Of a DNA stretch of 64,000 nucleotides, positions 7,520 through 16,013 are shown in pieces; position 1 is the stretch's first letter, and every line of letters starts with the position of its first letter. The notes below the pieces were generated by a model. That model worked only from the letters and a program-made list of their open reading frames with translations. It ran no database searches and was not told the origin of the DNA. This DNA comes from Mariniphaga sp. (GTDB lineage: Bacteria > Bacteroidota > Bacteroidia > Bacteroidales > Prolixibacteraceae). The stretch is from contig JAHYIT010000002.1 in the NCBI GenBank assembly GCA_019429205.1, positions 1 through 64,000 on the forward strand. Reading direction: 5' to 3'. Made by a program: the position numbers and the translations under genes.

Positions 7520-8884
7520 ATGAAAAACCAGGCCTTTTCACTTTCGCGCAGGAAATTTATTCAAGCCGCTACTACTGCGGTAATCGGCGCACCATTTATT
7601 CTCGAATCATGTGCTACAAAAGGAACTTTGAACCACGCTTGCATCGGCGTGGGAGGAATGATGGGCTTAAGCGATCTTAAAAACTTTTTAAGCCACCCCA
7701 ATGTAAAAATTGTAGCCATTTGCGATGTAGATAAAAATATGCTGGAAAAAGCATCAGAACTGGTTCCCGATGCCCGGAAATATACTGACTGGCGCGAGAT
7801 GTTCGAAAAAGAGGATGGGAAGTTCGATTCGGTTAATGTAACAGTTCCTGACCATAATCACTTCATTATTGCCTGGAATGCCATTCAGAAAGGGAAACAT
7901 GTTTACTGCCAGAAACCTATGTGCCACGATGTTGCCGAAGTGCGCAAATTAACCGAAGCATCGGTTGAAAAAGGCGTTATTACACAGCTTGGTACGCAAC
8001 ATGCTTCTTCTGCCAACGATCGCCGTGCAGTTAAACTTATAAAAGATGGCGCAGTTGGAAAAATAAAACATGTTTACCTCTGTTCAAACAGGCCGGGAGC
8101 TGTTGAAAATTACAGGCTGGCCGGTCCGCGCCCCGAAATTGGTGAATCAGTTCCCGACTTTCTCAACTGGGATCTTTGGATTGGAACGGCTCCCATGCGG
8201 GAATATGCACAAAAAATTTATCATCCGTGGTTATGGCGTGGATGGCTCGATTTTGGAACCGGCTGGTCGGGAGATATTGGTTGCCACCTGTTCGATGCAG
8301 TTTGGAAAGGGCTTGATTTAAAAGCGCCAAAAACTGTTATTGCAGAAGTCCAGAAATCCTGGCAGGAGTCATTCGAACGCCGCGCCGATAACTGGCCACA
8401 GGCAAATCATATCACCTGGATGTTTCCGGGAAACGACCGCACTGAATCAGATGAACTCCCGGTTGAATGGTTCGACGGTGAATTTTTCCCTCCGCAGGAA
8501 ATTATGGATTTATTCCCCGGCGATCCTTACCCTCCTGAATCGGCTATGCTGGTTGGAACCAAGGGCGCCCTGCTGATAGCCCATGGAAACGATTTGGTAC
8601 TTTTGCCACAAAGTAAATTTTCCGGTTACAAACTCCCTAATTTTAAAGAAAGAAATCATTATCACCATTTTGTGGATGCTTGTTTGGGAGGTGAAATAAC
8701 GGAATCACATTTTGCCCAATCCGGCCCCATGACCGAAGCAATTCTTCTGGGAACTATTGCCGTTCGAATTCCCGAAACATTGCTGCAATGGGATGCTGAA
8801 AATATGAAAATACCCAATTATCCTGAAGCAGAAAAACTTCTTGGCCGGGTTTATCGGGACGGGTGGAAAACAGCCGGATTTTGA
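7520..8884 (+). CDS. Gfo/Idh/MocA-family oxidoreductase, Tat-exported lipoprotein
   Basis: A 454-aa NAD(P)-dependent oxidoreductase-like protein. The N-terminus carries a twin-arginine signal (SRRKFIQAA) ending in a lipobox-like LESC at about residue 31, so export as a folded, cofactor-loaded lipoprotein is likely. The Rossmann region GVGGMMGLSDL, the strand VKIVAICDVD and the family EKP-like site, here CQKPMCHDV, are present. Bacteroidetes members of this class oxidise or reduce sugars and 3-keto-sugars in the periplasm with a tightly bound nicotinamide cofactor. It stands alone with about 250 bp of non-coding DNA on each side. The specific substrate cannot be read from sequence. Confidence 0.85.
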   Translation: MKNQAFSLSRRKFIQAATTAVIGAPFILESCATKGTLNHACIGVGGMMGLSDLKNFLSHPNVKIVAICDVDKNMLEKASELVPDARKYTDWREMFEKEDGKFDSVNVTVPDHNHFIIAWNAIQKGKHVYCQKPMCHDVAEVRKLTEASVEKGVITQLGTQHASSANDRRAVKLIKDGAVGKIKHVYLCSNRPGAVENYRLAGPRPEIGESVPDFLNWDLWIGTAPMREYAQKIYHPWLWRGWLDFGTGWSGDIGCHLFDAVWKGLDLKAPKTVIAEVQKSWQESFERRADNWPQANHITWMFPGNDRTESDELPVEWFDGEFFPPQEIMDLFPGDPYPPESAMLVGTKGALLIAHGNDLVLLPQSKFSGYKLPNFKERNHYHHFVDACLGGEITESHFAQSGPMTEAILLGTIAVRIPETLLQWDAENMKIPNYPEAEKLLGRVYRDGWKTAGF

Positions 8885-8939
8885 ATCCACTGTTTGTTGG
8901 CAAAACAAAAGTTCAATGTGAAAAGATGGTTCTTATATT

Positions 8940-8983
8940 ACGTTCAATAAAAGACCCGGAAGCTTTAATAACAATTTGAACGT
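8940..8983. repeat. 8-bp inverted repeat in an intergenic region
   Basis: ACGTTCAA at 8940-8947 is matched by TTGAACGT at 8976-8983, with a 28-base spacer containing AAGCTT. It lies between the oxidoreductase gene and the DUF5916 remnant. It may be an operator or a weak hairpin; nothing else was seen in this 258-bp gap. Confidence 0.3.
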
Positions 8984-9142
8984 GATAAAAATATACAGTT
9001 CACCCAATTTTTTTTCATTTGCCATCTTATTTGGGTAAACATTTCATAGAAAAGCAAAAAAATAACCAAAACCTTAAAAATTTTAAAATTTTGTGTAACG
9101 TTTTATTGGCCCCTCCTGTCTTAACACTAAAAGCCAATTTTC

Positions 9143-10611
9143 ATGAAAAACAAAGCCATGTTCTTCCTGTGTTTTTTTATTACCGGAATAATTAATGGGC
9201 AGGAAACAGAGAAAAAACTTTACATCGCCAACCAGGTAAACGGGTATGATATTACAATTGACGGGAAACTGGACGAAACAGCCTGGCAATCGGTTCAGTG
9301 GGAAGATCATTTTACCCAATTTCAGCCACATGAAGGCCGGTCTCCACATCAGCAAACTGAATTTGCCCTACTTTATGATGAACACAACATTTATGTTGCC
9401 ATAAAAGCACTGGACAAAAATCCCGACAGCATTACCATGAGATTGACCCGTCGCGATGTAATGGATGGCGACCAGGTTGGAATTGCTTTTGACACTTATC
9501 TCGACAGGCGAACAGCTTTTCTTTTTGCTGTTTCGGCTGTGGGCGTTAAAGCCGATTGGGTAATCAGCAACGATGGCGAAAATGAAGATTTTACCTGGGA
9601 TCCAATTTGGTGGGTAAAAACCAGCAAAACAGAATATGGCTGGATTGCCGAAATGCGAATTCCGTTAACCCAATTACGATTCGATAAGGACGGCGAACAA
9701 ATGTGGGGATTGCAGGTATTCAGGCAGGTTTTCAGAAAAGAGGAATTGTCTGTATGGCAACCGATGAAACGAAGTGTTTCTGGTTTTGTTTCCAGTTTGG
9801 AAATATGAACGGCTTGAAAAACATTCAACCCAAAAATACAATAGATATAATGCCTTATGTGGTTGCCCGGACAGAACGTTTTGAGAAGGAGCCGAAGAAT
9901 CCGTTCAGAAAAAACGGCAAAGACAATGGATTGAATGCAGGACTTGATGCAAAAATAGGACTAACCCACTACCTCACCCTCGATGTTACTATAAATCCTG
10001 ATTTCGGCCAGGTAGAAGCAGATCCGTCGGAAGTAAACCTTACTACGTACGAAACATTTTTTGAGGAAAAACGGCCGTTTTTTATTGAAGGAAAAAATAT
10101 TCTGAAATATAAACTAATGTTTGGCGACGGCGATCTGGCATACGACGGACTGTTTTATTCACGCCGAATTGGCCGGCGTCCGTATTATTCCCCTGATTTA
10201 GAAGATAATGAATATGCCAGGGTGCCTGAATTTTCACGTATATTGGGGGCAGCAAAAATAACCGGCAAAACAAAAAGTGGCTGGTCGGTTGGCGTTTTGG
10301 AAAGCATTACAGGAGAAGAGCATGCTGAAATAAAAGGTATTGGAAACAGCAGGGAACAAACCGTGGACCCGTTTACCAATTATTTTGTTTCGCGCGTTCA
10401 AAAAGATTTTAATGTTAAAGAATTCCTTTCCAACATGGTTGTACGCTGGGAATACCAGCCTGGTTCAACGGTTTTTTTGGTTTGGTCGCAAACCCGCAGC
10501 GATTTTAAAAACGACGGTTCGTTCGATTTTTCCCGCGATTTTGAAGGATTGTTCAATGAAAAACCACACAACATTTTTCTGCTGAAATTTTCGTATCGGT
10601 TTGGAAGATAA
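9143..10611 (+). pseudogene. DUF5916 family protein, frameshifted and internally deleted
   Basis: Two frames together make a shortened DUF5916 protein (exported, N-terminal CBM9-like domain followed by an outer-membrane-type barrel). Frame one (9143-9808) has a signal peptide ending near NGQ and the CBM9-like part (ITIDGKLDETAW, WDPIWWVKTSKTEYGWIAEMRIPL). It leaves frame in GFVSSLEI near 9793; one added base there would restore the usual GFVSQFGNMNGL reading continued in the second frame. The second frame runs to 10611 and includes FGQVEADPSEVNLTTYETFFEEKRPFF, split here only by length rules. Near 10411 the text jumps from RVQKDFN to VKEFLSNMVVRWEY, which belongs to the last 100 residues of the family, so several hundred residues of barrel are missing. 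Confidence 0.8.
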
Positions 10612-10661
10612 ACAGGTTGGCTTTATATTCTGTTTTATTACTTTTAATTCAACGCTATAAA

Positions 10662-10694
10662 TTTTGTTTTGTACGACAAAATACCGTACATTTG
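10662..10694 (+). promoter_or_regulatory. Promoter with overlapping operator for the TacAT-like pair
   Basis: A Bacteroidetes-type promoter is readable: -33 TTTTG at 10662-10666 and -7 TACATTTG at 10687-10694, with a 20-base spacer. An inverted repeat, TGTACG-N9-CGTACA (10670-10690), fills the spacer and the edge of the -7 box, the expected place for autorepression by the antitoxin complex. The ATG follows at 10706. Confidence 0.6.
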
Positions 10695-10705
10695 CTTAAA
10701 AAATT

Positions 10706-10990
10706 ATGGAAACGCTGATAAATAAGGATGAACGAATTGAGATAAGAATTTCATCGTATGATAAACGAATCTTTCAAAAAGCTCAAAAACTAAGCGGAGA
10801 TAAATCGTTTAGCAGTTTTATTGTTCGAATTGTAAAAGAACAAGCTGAAAAAATTGTTGCAAAAAACGATAGAATTATTGCCAGCGAAAGAGACCGGGAA
10901 ATATTCTTTAATGCTGTATTTGAAAATAGCAAACCAAATCAAAATTTAGTAGAAGCAGCAAAAAAATACAAATCTCAAACCTCCCAATAG
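10706..10990 (+). CDS. DUF1778 (TacA-type) antitoxin
   Basis: A 94-aa protein with an N-terminal ribbon-helix-helix DUF1778 domain: the strand ERIEIRISSYDKRIFQKA followed by helices with SFSSFIVRIVKEQAE. The C-terminal tail (about residues 65-94) is charged and probably wraps the toxin. DUF1778 antitoxins bind and neutralise GNAT acetyltransferase toxins and repress their own operon with them. The stop overlaps the GTG start of the next gene by one base, and a palindrome overlaps the promoter. Both genes look intact, in contrast to the decayed hip locus nearby. Confidence 0.88.
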   Translation: METLINKDERIEIRISSYDKRIFQKAQKLSGDKSFSSFIVRIVKEQAEKIVAKNDRIIASERDREIFFNAVFENSKPNQNLVEAAKKYKSQTSQ

Positions 10991-11481
10991 TGAAAATTCA
11001 ACTTTTGGATAAAAATCACAACAGAAAAAATTTTACCTGTGAAGAAGAATCACTGAATAATTACATCAGAAAACAGGTTAGTCAGGATATTCGAAAAAAA
11101 CTGGCAACTTGTTTTGTAGCTATCGACAAAGAACAAAATGTTATCGGGTATTATACACTTTCGAGCGAAAGTCTGGGCAGAGAATTGATACCCGAAAAAT
11201 ACATGAAACAAATACCAAAAAAATACAATGCACCAGTAATATTATTAGGCCGTCTGGCAAGAGACATTTCAGCAAGAGGAACCGGGCTTGGCGAACATCT
11301 TCTTTTAGATGCCTTATTCAGAAGTTACGATTTATCGGTTAAAAGCATTGGAGCAATGGCTGTTGTAGCAGAACCAATAAATGAGAAAGCGGTTGCTTTT
11401 TATAAAGATTATGGTTTTGAACAGTTGCCTGACAGCGAAAAAATGTTTCTTCCGATGAAAGTTATCGGACAATTAATTTGA
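10990..11481 (+). CDS. GNAT-family acetyltransferase toxin (TacT-type)
   Basis: A 163-aa GNAT acetyltransferase beginning with GTG directly at the antitoxin stop. Family features are visible: an N-terminal CEEESLNNYIRKQ helix, the strand CFVAIDKEQNVIGYYTLSS, the acetyl-CoA loop RLARDISARGTGLGEHLL (R-G-x-G-L-G), and the C-terminal AVAFYKDYGFEQLP with the catalytic-position Tyr. Proteins of this class acetylate the aminoacyl group of charged tRNAs and stop translation until neutralised by the DUF1778 partner. Residue motifs show no damage, so the pair is probably active. Confidence 0.87.
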   Translation: MKIQLLDKNHNRKNFTCEEESLNNYIRKQVSQDIRKKLATCFVAIDKEQNVIGYYTLSSESLGRELIPEKYMKQIPKKYNAPVILLGRLARDISARGTGLGEHLLLDALFRSYDLSVKSIGAMAVVAEPINEKAVAFYKDYGFEQLPDSEKMFLPMKVIGQLI

Positions 11482-11527
11482 GCGAAAACATTTGCATTGC
11501 AGAGAATAAATATATGACAATAACCTT

Positions 11528-12229
11528 GTGAAAAATTATCTCAAAAATCATCCGTTTGCCCCAACCGGACTCTTCATTTTCCCCATTCTGGCATTGGCTT
11601 TTTTCATGGAGTTTTATTTGCCCTCCGGCGCACCTGAAGGGTACAAAAGTTTTATTATAGCTTTCGAATTTGCCAGAGCGCCTGCTGAAATTCAAAACCT
11701 TTTCTCTGGCCTCTCCCCGGAAACCATTAAAAACATTGACAAAGCAAACTACATCGATTTCGGTTTTATGCTGACCTATTCCCTCTTTTTAGGGCTGATG
11801 TTCAAAAAGGCTGCATCTGTTTTTAAACGACGCTGGTTGCTTTGGGGAGTTTTGCTTTCTGCATTCATTTTTCTGACCGATTTTATTGAAAATATTTTGT
11901 TGCTAAATATTACCAAAATTTATTTGTCAGGTACAGAAATTGCAATTTTGATGCCCATCCTGAAAAACCTTCACCTGATTACCTGGCTCAAATGGGGCGG
12001 TTTGGCTGTGGCTTTTGTGCTGCTTTTCTTCGGAATGAAAAAGAATACCGGTATTGCAAAATTCACCGGGGCCGCTTTGTTACTGTCTTTTCCACTTGCT
12101 TTTTGGGCATTAACCCACAATCCGGTAGCCGAAACCTGGTTTGTTTTCTCGGTGTTCGGGGCGTTTGCCGGAATGTTTGTTTTGGCGTTTTGGGAAACGG
12201 GTGGCGCGATTTCCGAATCGCGCATTTAG
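11528..12229 (+). CDS. Polytopic membrane protein of unknown function
   Basis: A 233-aa protein starting with GTG at 11528. There are about six hydrophobic segments (around residues 13-29, 77-92, 101-126, 145-168, 176-194 and 203-223). A soluble loop of about 45 residues follows the first segment (YLPSGAPEGYKSF to NIDKANYIDFGF). The two acidic residues in FIFLTDFIENILLL sit within a membrane segment. I recognise no family. Its last codons lie inside one arm of an inverted repeat (12209-12220), so the C-terminus may have been altered by an insertion. It stands alone after the toxin-antitoxin pair. Confidence 0.6.
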   Translation: MKNYLKNHPFAPTGLFIFPILALAFFMEFYLPSGAPEGYKSFIIAFEFARAPAEIQNLFSGLSPETIKNIDKANYIDFGFMLTYSLFLGLMFKKAASVFKRRWLLWGVLLSAFIFLTDFIENILLLNITKIYLSGTEIAILMPILKNLHLITWLKWGGLAVAFVLLFFGMKKNTGIAKFTGAALLLSFPLAFWALTHNPVAETWFVFSVFGAFAGMFVLAFWETGGAISESRI

Positions 12230-12348
12230 ATTTGAGCTATTCTCGTATAAGATGTTTGCACTAAAGCCCAAAAGAATTCATTCAGCATATTTCTTTGGGT
12301 TAACCTGCTATACAAAATTCAAAGTTTTTTAAATCAGCGATTCGGAAA
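12209..12348. repeat. Nested inverted-repeat element
   Basis: A 12-base inverted repeat, TTTCCGAATCGC at 12209-12220 and GCGATTCGGAAA at 12337-12348, encloses a second hairpin, CCCAAAAGAA with TTCTTTGGG at 12267-12299. The outer left arm also forms part of a small palindrome, GCGATTTCCGAATCGC. It has no coding potential. It could be a miniature mobile element or a structured 3' region of the preceding gene. Confidence 0.5.
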
Positions 12349-12392
12349 CCGCTGTACCCGGAACCTCTACAATTGTTATTCCATCTAACCAG

Positions 12393-12423
12393 GGAACCGT
12401 TCTTTCAAAAAGAGAACGGTTCC
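12393..12423. terminator. Strong hairpin, possible terminator
   Basis: GGAACCGTTCT (12393-12403) and AGAACGGTTCC (12413-12423) form an 11-bp perfect stem with a 9-base loop. No immediate T-run follows, although CACTTTTTT occurs ten bases on. It separates the membrane-protein gene from the dehydrogenase operon. Confidence 0.45.
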
Positions 12424-12472
12424 ATTTAAATCACTTTTTTAGAATCATTCCGTATTAACTAAGGAGACCCGG

Positions 12473-12498
12473 TTTTTTCAAACCAATCCTTAAATTTG
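12473..12498 (+). promoter_or_regulatory. Putative promoter of the dehydrogenase operon
   Basis: TAAATTTG at 12491-12498 matches the Bacteroidetes -7 consensus TAnnTTTG exactly. A T-rich TTTTTTC at 12473-12479 stands at about the -33 position without a clear TTG. The predicted start of transcription is about 20 bases before the ATG at 12525. Confidence 0.45.
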
Positions 12499-12524
12499 CT
12501 TTCGTCAATATAAACCAGAAAATT

Positions 12525-13097
12525 ATGGAAACCAGCAGAAGGGAGTTCCTTCGCCAGCTTAGCCTGGCCTGCGGAAGTGTTTTGTTTATTCCAGCCTGTG
12601 CAGGTTATGATTCTCCCTGGCGTTTTTTCAGTGAAAAAGAAGCCCGTACCGTAATTGCATTTGCCGGGCAAATTATTCCTGCTGACCAGGATGCCGGCGC
12701 TACGGATGCCAACGTGGTCAATTTTATTGACAAACAACTGATTGGACCTTATACCCGATTTCAGGAAGAATACCGAAAAGGCATTTCTGCCATCGAAAAT
12801 TCAGCCCAAAAACTGTTTCAAAAGGCATTTTATGAACTTGACCGGGATAACCAGACCGGGTTTATGGAGCAAATGGAAGCCGGAAAACTTCCCGAAGAAT
12901 TCTGGACAGAAGTCAACCAGCGCAGTTTTTTCAACTTGGTGCTCGACCATTCCATGCAGGGATTTTACGGGTCTCCGCGCCACGGAGGGAATAAAAACTA
13001 TGTAAGCTACAAAATGATGCGGCTGGATTATCCGCATGTTTTGGGACAAAACCGCTACGAATCGAAATGTGCCACTGCCAAATTAATGGAGTTATGA
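12525..13097 (+). CDS. Gluconate 2-dehydrogenase subunit 3-like protein (Tat signal)
   Basis: A 190-aa protein with a twin-arginine signal (SRREFLRQLSLACG) and a Cys at about residue 25 (IPACAG) that may be lipidated. The mature part has the family pattern FFSEKEARTVIAFAGQIIPAD and the C-terminal MQGFYGSPRHGGNKNYVSYKM. Members are small hitch-hiker subunits that carry a GMC flavoprotein, which has no signal of its own, through the Tat system as a folded complex. It overlaps the GMC gene by four bases (ATGA), consistent with a stoichiometric complex. The partner type suggests a gluconate, sorbitol or glucoside-3-dehydrogenase; which one is not determinable. Confidence 0.9.
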   Translation: METSRREFLRQLSLACGSVLFIPACAGYDSPWRFFSEKEARTVIAFAGQIIPADQDAGATDANVVNFIDKQLIGPYTRFQEEYRKGISAIENSAQKLFQKAFYELDRDNQTGFMEQMEAGKLPEEFWTEVNQRSFFNLVLDHSMQGFYGSPRHGGNKNYVSYKMMRLDYPHVLGQNRYESKCATAKLMEL

Positions 13098-14746
13098 AGA
13101 ACAAACATGTAAATGCAATAGTGGTAGGCGCCGGCGCAGGAGGTGGAATAGTGGCCAAGGAACTGGCTGTTGCCGGTCTTTCGGTTGTGCTATTCGAACG
13201 CGGCGGCTGGGCTACTTATGACGATCACAATGATGATGAGTTGATTTCGCAGCGTACCACGGTGCTGGGAAATGCATTCGGACCAGATGATAAACGACAT
13301 CGCCGGGTGGTTGTGAACAGCGACGGTTCCACCCGGATTGTTCTGCCAAGCGAAGGAAGTTACAGCAACAATGCAGCCTGCGTAGGTTCGGGTACCGTAA
13401 GTTACGGCGCTATGGCCTGGCGTTTTATGGAAAAAGATTTCACCATGAAATCTACCTACGGGCATGTGGAAGGTTCCACACTCGACGACTGGCCCATTAA
13501 CTATTTTGATTTGGAACCTTATTATGAAAAGGCGGAATGGGAAATTGGCGTTTCGGGCGAAAGCGGCGCCAATCCGTTCGAATCGCACCGGGAAAAACCT
13601 TACCCCATGCCTCCTTTTGCATACAACCATTCGGCAAATATACTGGCAGATGCTGCTAAAAGGTTGGGATATTCGCCTTTCCCAATTCCCATGTTACGGA
13701 ACTCGGTTAGGTACGGTGGCAGGCCAGCCTGTTACCGTATGCGGAGTTGCGTGGGATTTGCCTGTCCGGTAAATGCCAAATGTGGAACACATAACACAGT
13801 TATACCAACTGCTTTAGATTCCGGCAATTGCGAATTACGCACCCATTGCCAGGTGGCCGAAATTATGCTCGACGAAAAAGGGCGGGCTACCGGCGTAAAA
13901 TATTTCGACGAAAAAGACAAAGGACAGATTCAAACTGCCGATATCGTGGTTGTTTCAGCGGCAGCCGTTGAAACTGCCCGGTTGCTGCTCAATTCTAAAT
14001 CAAAATTGTTCCCAAACGGGGCAGGAAACAATAACGACTGGGTGGGCCGCAATCTTCAGGGACATGCATACACCGGCGCCCACGGGTTAATGAACGATGA
14101 TGTTTACGACGATGTTGGGCCGGGAGCTACCCTTGCCATTGCCGACTTTAACCACGATAACCCGGGAATAGTTGGAGGAGGAGTTTTGTGCAATGAATTT
14201 ACCGCTATGCCTTACCTTTTTTCCAAAATGCGTCCTCCGGGTGCCAAACGATGGGGACCGGAGCATAAAGAATACCAGCGCAGTCAGTTTAAAAAACTTA
14301 TTCGGCTGCATGGTCCGTTTCAGGAAATTCCAAATTTTGAGGCTCGGGTTACAGTGGATTCTGAAGTAAAAGATCATTGGGGTATTCCGGTGGCCCGGTT
14401 ATCAGGATCACGCCACCCGTATGATCCCACAGGTTGCCAATATATGTCAGAAAGGGCTGAAGAAATCCTGAAGGAAGCTGGTGCTTACCATACCTGGCAA
14501 AGAGTTGGAGGAAGAGGACTAAGCGGAGGACAACATCAGGCCGGTACTACCAGAATGGGCAACGACCCCAAAATTTCGGTCACAAATAAATTCGGACAAG
14601 TACACGAAATCGACAACCTCTTTATTGCCGATGGAAGTCTTTGTGTAACCAATGGAGGGTTCAATCCGGCGCTTACCATTATGGCGCTGGGATATTGGGT
14701 AGGCGATTACATTGTAAAAAACTGGAACGGAAGTAAGTTCAAATAG
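13094..14746 (+). CDS. GMC-family FAD-dependent sugar dehydrogenase, large subunit
   Basis: A 550-aa flavoprotein from the ATG at 13094; an upstream ATG at 13067 would overlap the previous gene by 31 bases and is unlikely. The FAD-binding Rossmann motif VVGAGAGGG is at residues 10-18. The GMC C-terminal domain has GGQHQAGTTRMG (His481) and GGFNPALT (Asn524), the usual catalytic His/Asn pair. Cys213, Cys219, Cys224 and Cys230 cluster around CVGFACPVNAKC; in bacterial FAD-glucose and glucoside-3-dehydrogenases a cluster in this region holds a [3Fe-4S] centre that passes electrons to a cytochrome c. It has no signal peptide, as expected if the Tat partner carries it. Substrate unknown. Confidence 0.88.
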   Translation: MKNKHVNAIVVGAGAGGGIVAKELAVAGLSVVLFERGGWATYDDHNDDELISQRTTVLGNAFGPDDKRHRRVVVNSDGSTRIVLPSEGSYSNNAACVGSGTVSYGAMAWRFMEKDFTMKSTYGHVEGSTLDDWPINYFDLEPYYEKAEWEIGVSGESGANPFESHREKPYPMPPFAYNHSANILADAAKRLGYSPFPIPMLRNSVRYGGRPACYRMRSCVGFACPVNAKCGTHNTVIPTALDSGNCELRTHCQVAEIMLDEKGRATGVKYFDEKDKGQIQTADIVVVSAAAVETARLLLNSKSKLFPNGAGNNNDWVGRNLQGHAYTGAHGLMNDDVYDDVGPGATLAIADFNHDNPGIVGGGVLCNEFTAMPYLFSKMRPPGAKRWGPEHKEYQRSQFKKLIRLHGPFQEIPNFEARVTVDSEVKDHWGIPVARLSGSRHPYDPTGCQYMSERAEEILKEAGAYHTWQRVGGRGLSGGQHQAGTTRMGNDPKISVTNKFGQVHEIDNLFIADGSLCVTNGGFNPALTIMALGYWVGDYIVKNWNGSKFK

Positions 14747-14877
14747 GCAAAGGCGGAGGCGAAGGAAGAGGAAGGGAAAGAAGCGACAGTTGGCAGTTGG
14801 CAGAAAAAAATCAAACTTCAATAGAATAATAAAACTATTGTATTCTATGCGTCTATGTAGTTTAAAATAAAATCTTT

Positions 14878-15939
14878 ATGAAAAATAAAATCTTTCGAAA
14901 CATCATACGATCATTACTTATTCTGTTTGTAATTCTTATTATTTTGGGAGGTTCCTATACCTGGTGGAACGCGGCCAGCCCGGAAAGAACATGTGCCAGT
15001 TGCCATGAGATAAGTCCGTCTCACACTACCTGGACGGCCTCGGCGCACCGCGATATTTCCTGTTTCAAATGCCACGGAACCGCACTCGAAAACGGCTGGC
15101 ACAGCCTGTCTGAAAAAACACGGATGGTAATGCGGCATATTCAAAACAAACCACACCCCGACGATATCCGTTTATCCGAAGCTCAGATTTTTGAAACCAT
15201 GGAGCGATGTATTTCCTGCCATCAGACCGAATATGCCAACTGGCTGGCCGGCGGGCACTCGGCTACTTATGCCGACATTTTGCTGGATGAAACGCACAAC
15301 ACCACAGAACAACTCAATTTCGACTGCCTGCGCTGCCATGGAATGTTTTATGAAGGCACTATTCCCGATTTGGTTGAACCCATTTCGCAACATGGTCCGT
15401 GGAGCATGAAGGACAAAAAAATAGCAGACAAACCCACCATGCCTTGTATGACCTGCCACCAGATTCACAGCAAAGGCGAACCAGCCCAACGACCGGATTA
15501 TTCATCTCCAAATAATATTTTTTACAGCAGAAACATGGAAAACAATTCCCTCGGTTTTTTTATCCGGAACGAAAAAATTCATTTTGATCTGGCCAATCTG
15601 CCCACGCCAGTTATTCTGAACGGAACCGACACAGTACAAACGCCGGCTGATCTGGTTTACCGGTTGTGTGTGCAGTGCCATGCTCCATCGGTTTGGCACC
15701 AGGCCGGCAGCCACGACGACCGCACTCCCACCGGCGTGCACGAGGGAATCAGTTGCCGGGCATGCCATGAGCCACATTCAAACTACCAGCGAAATTCATG
15801 CGATAAATGCCATCCGGGCGAATCAAAAAACTGCAGACTGGATGTAAAAACCATGAATACCACCTATTTTTTGCCTTCAAGCGAAAACGATATTCATTTT
15901 GTTTCGTGCGACGATTGCCATGAAAACCAAATCCGGTAA
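14878..15939 (+). CDS. Nine-heme membrane-anchored cytochrome c (NapC/NrfH-like N-terminus)
   Basis: A 353-aa protein with one N-terminal membrane anchor (about residues 9-27) and nine CXXCH heme sites, starting at Cys 39, 62, 111, 150, 190, 264, 293, 308 and 344. The first two sites, in CASCHEISPSH and CFKCHG, recall the NapC/NrfH quinol dehydrogenases, which take electrons from or give them to menaquinone. The gene starts 131 bp after the GMC gene, so it probably replaces the usual tri-heme cytochrome c subunit of three-component sugar dehydrogenases. The direction of electron flow and the terminal acceptor are inferences. Confidence 0.85.
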   Translation: MKNKIFRNIIRSLLILFVILIILGGSYTWWNAASPERTCASCHEISPSHTTWTASAHRDISCFKCHGTALENGWHSLSEKTRMVMRHIQNKPHPDDIRLSEAQIFETMERCISCHQTEYANWLAGGHSATYADILLDETHNTTEQLNFDCLRCHGMFYEGTIPDLVEPISQHGPWSMKDKKIADKPTMPCMTCHQIHSKGEPAQRPDYSSPNNIFYSRNMENNSLGFFIRNEKIHFDLANLPTPVILNGTDTVQTPADLVYRLCVQCHAPSVWHQAGSHDDRTPTGVHEGISCRACHEPHSNYQRNSCDKCHPGESKNCRLDVKTMNTTYFLPSSENDIHFVSCDDCHENQIR

Positions 15940-16013
15940 ATTCAACTGAACATGGAACTTCTCCAAATGAAGATATTTTACTACTTTTCAATCGGAATTC
16001 TAAATTTTAATTT

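Noticed and set aside
14747-14877. G/A-rich tract followed by CAGTTGGCAGTTGGCAG as a possible structured RNA
   Set aside because: It is low-complexity sequence with a short tandem repeat only; no stable stem or conserved element could be made out.
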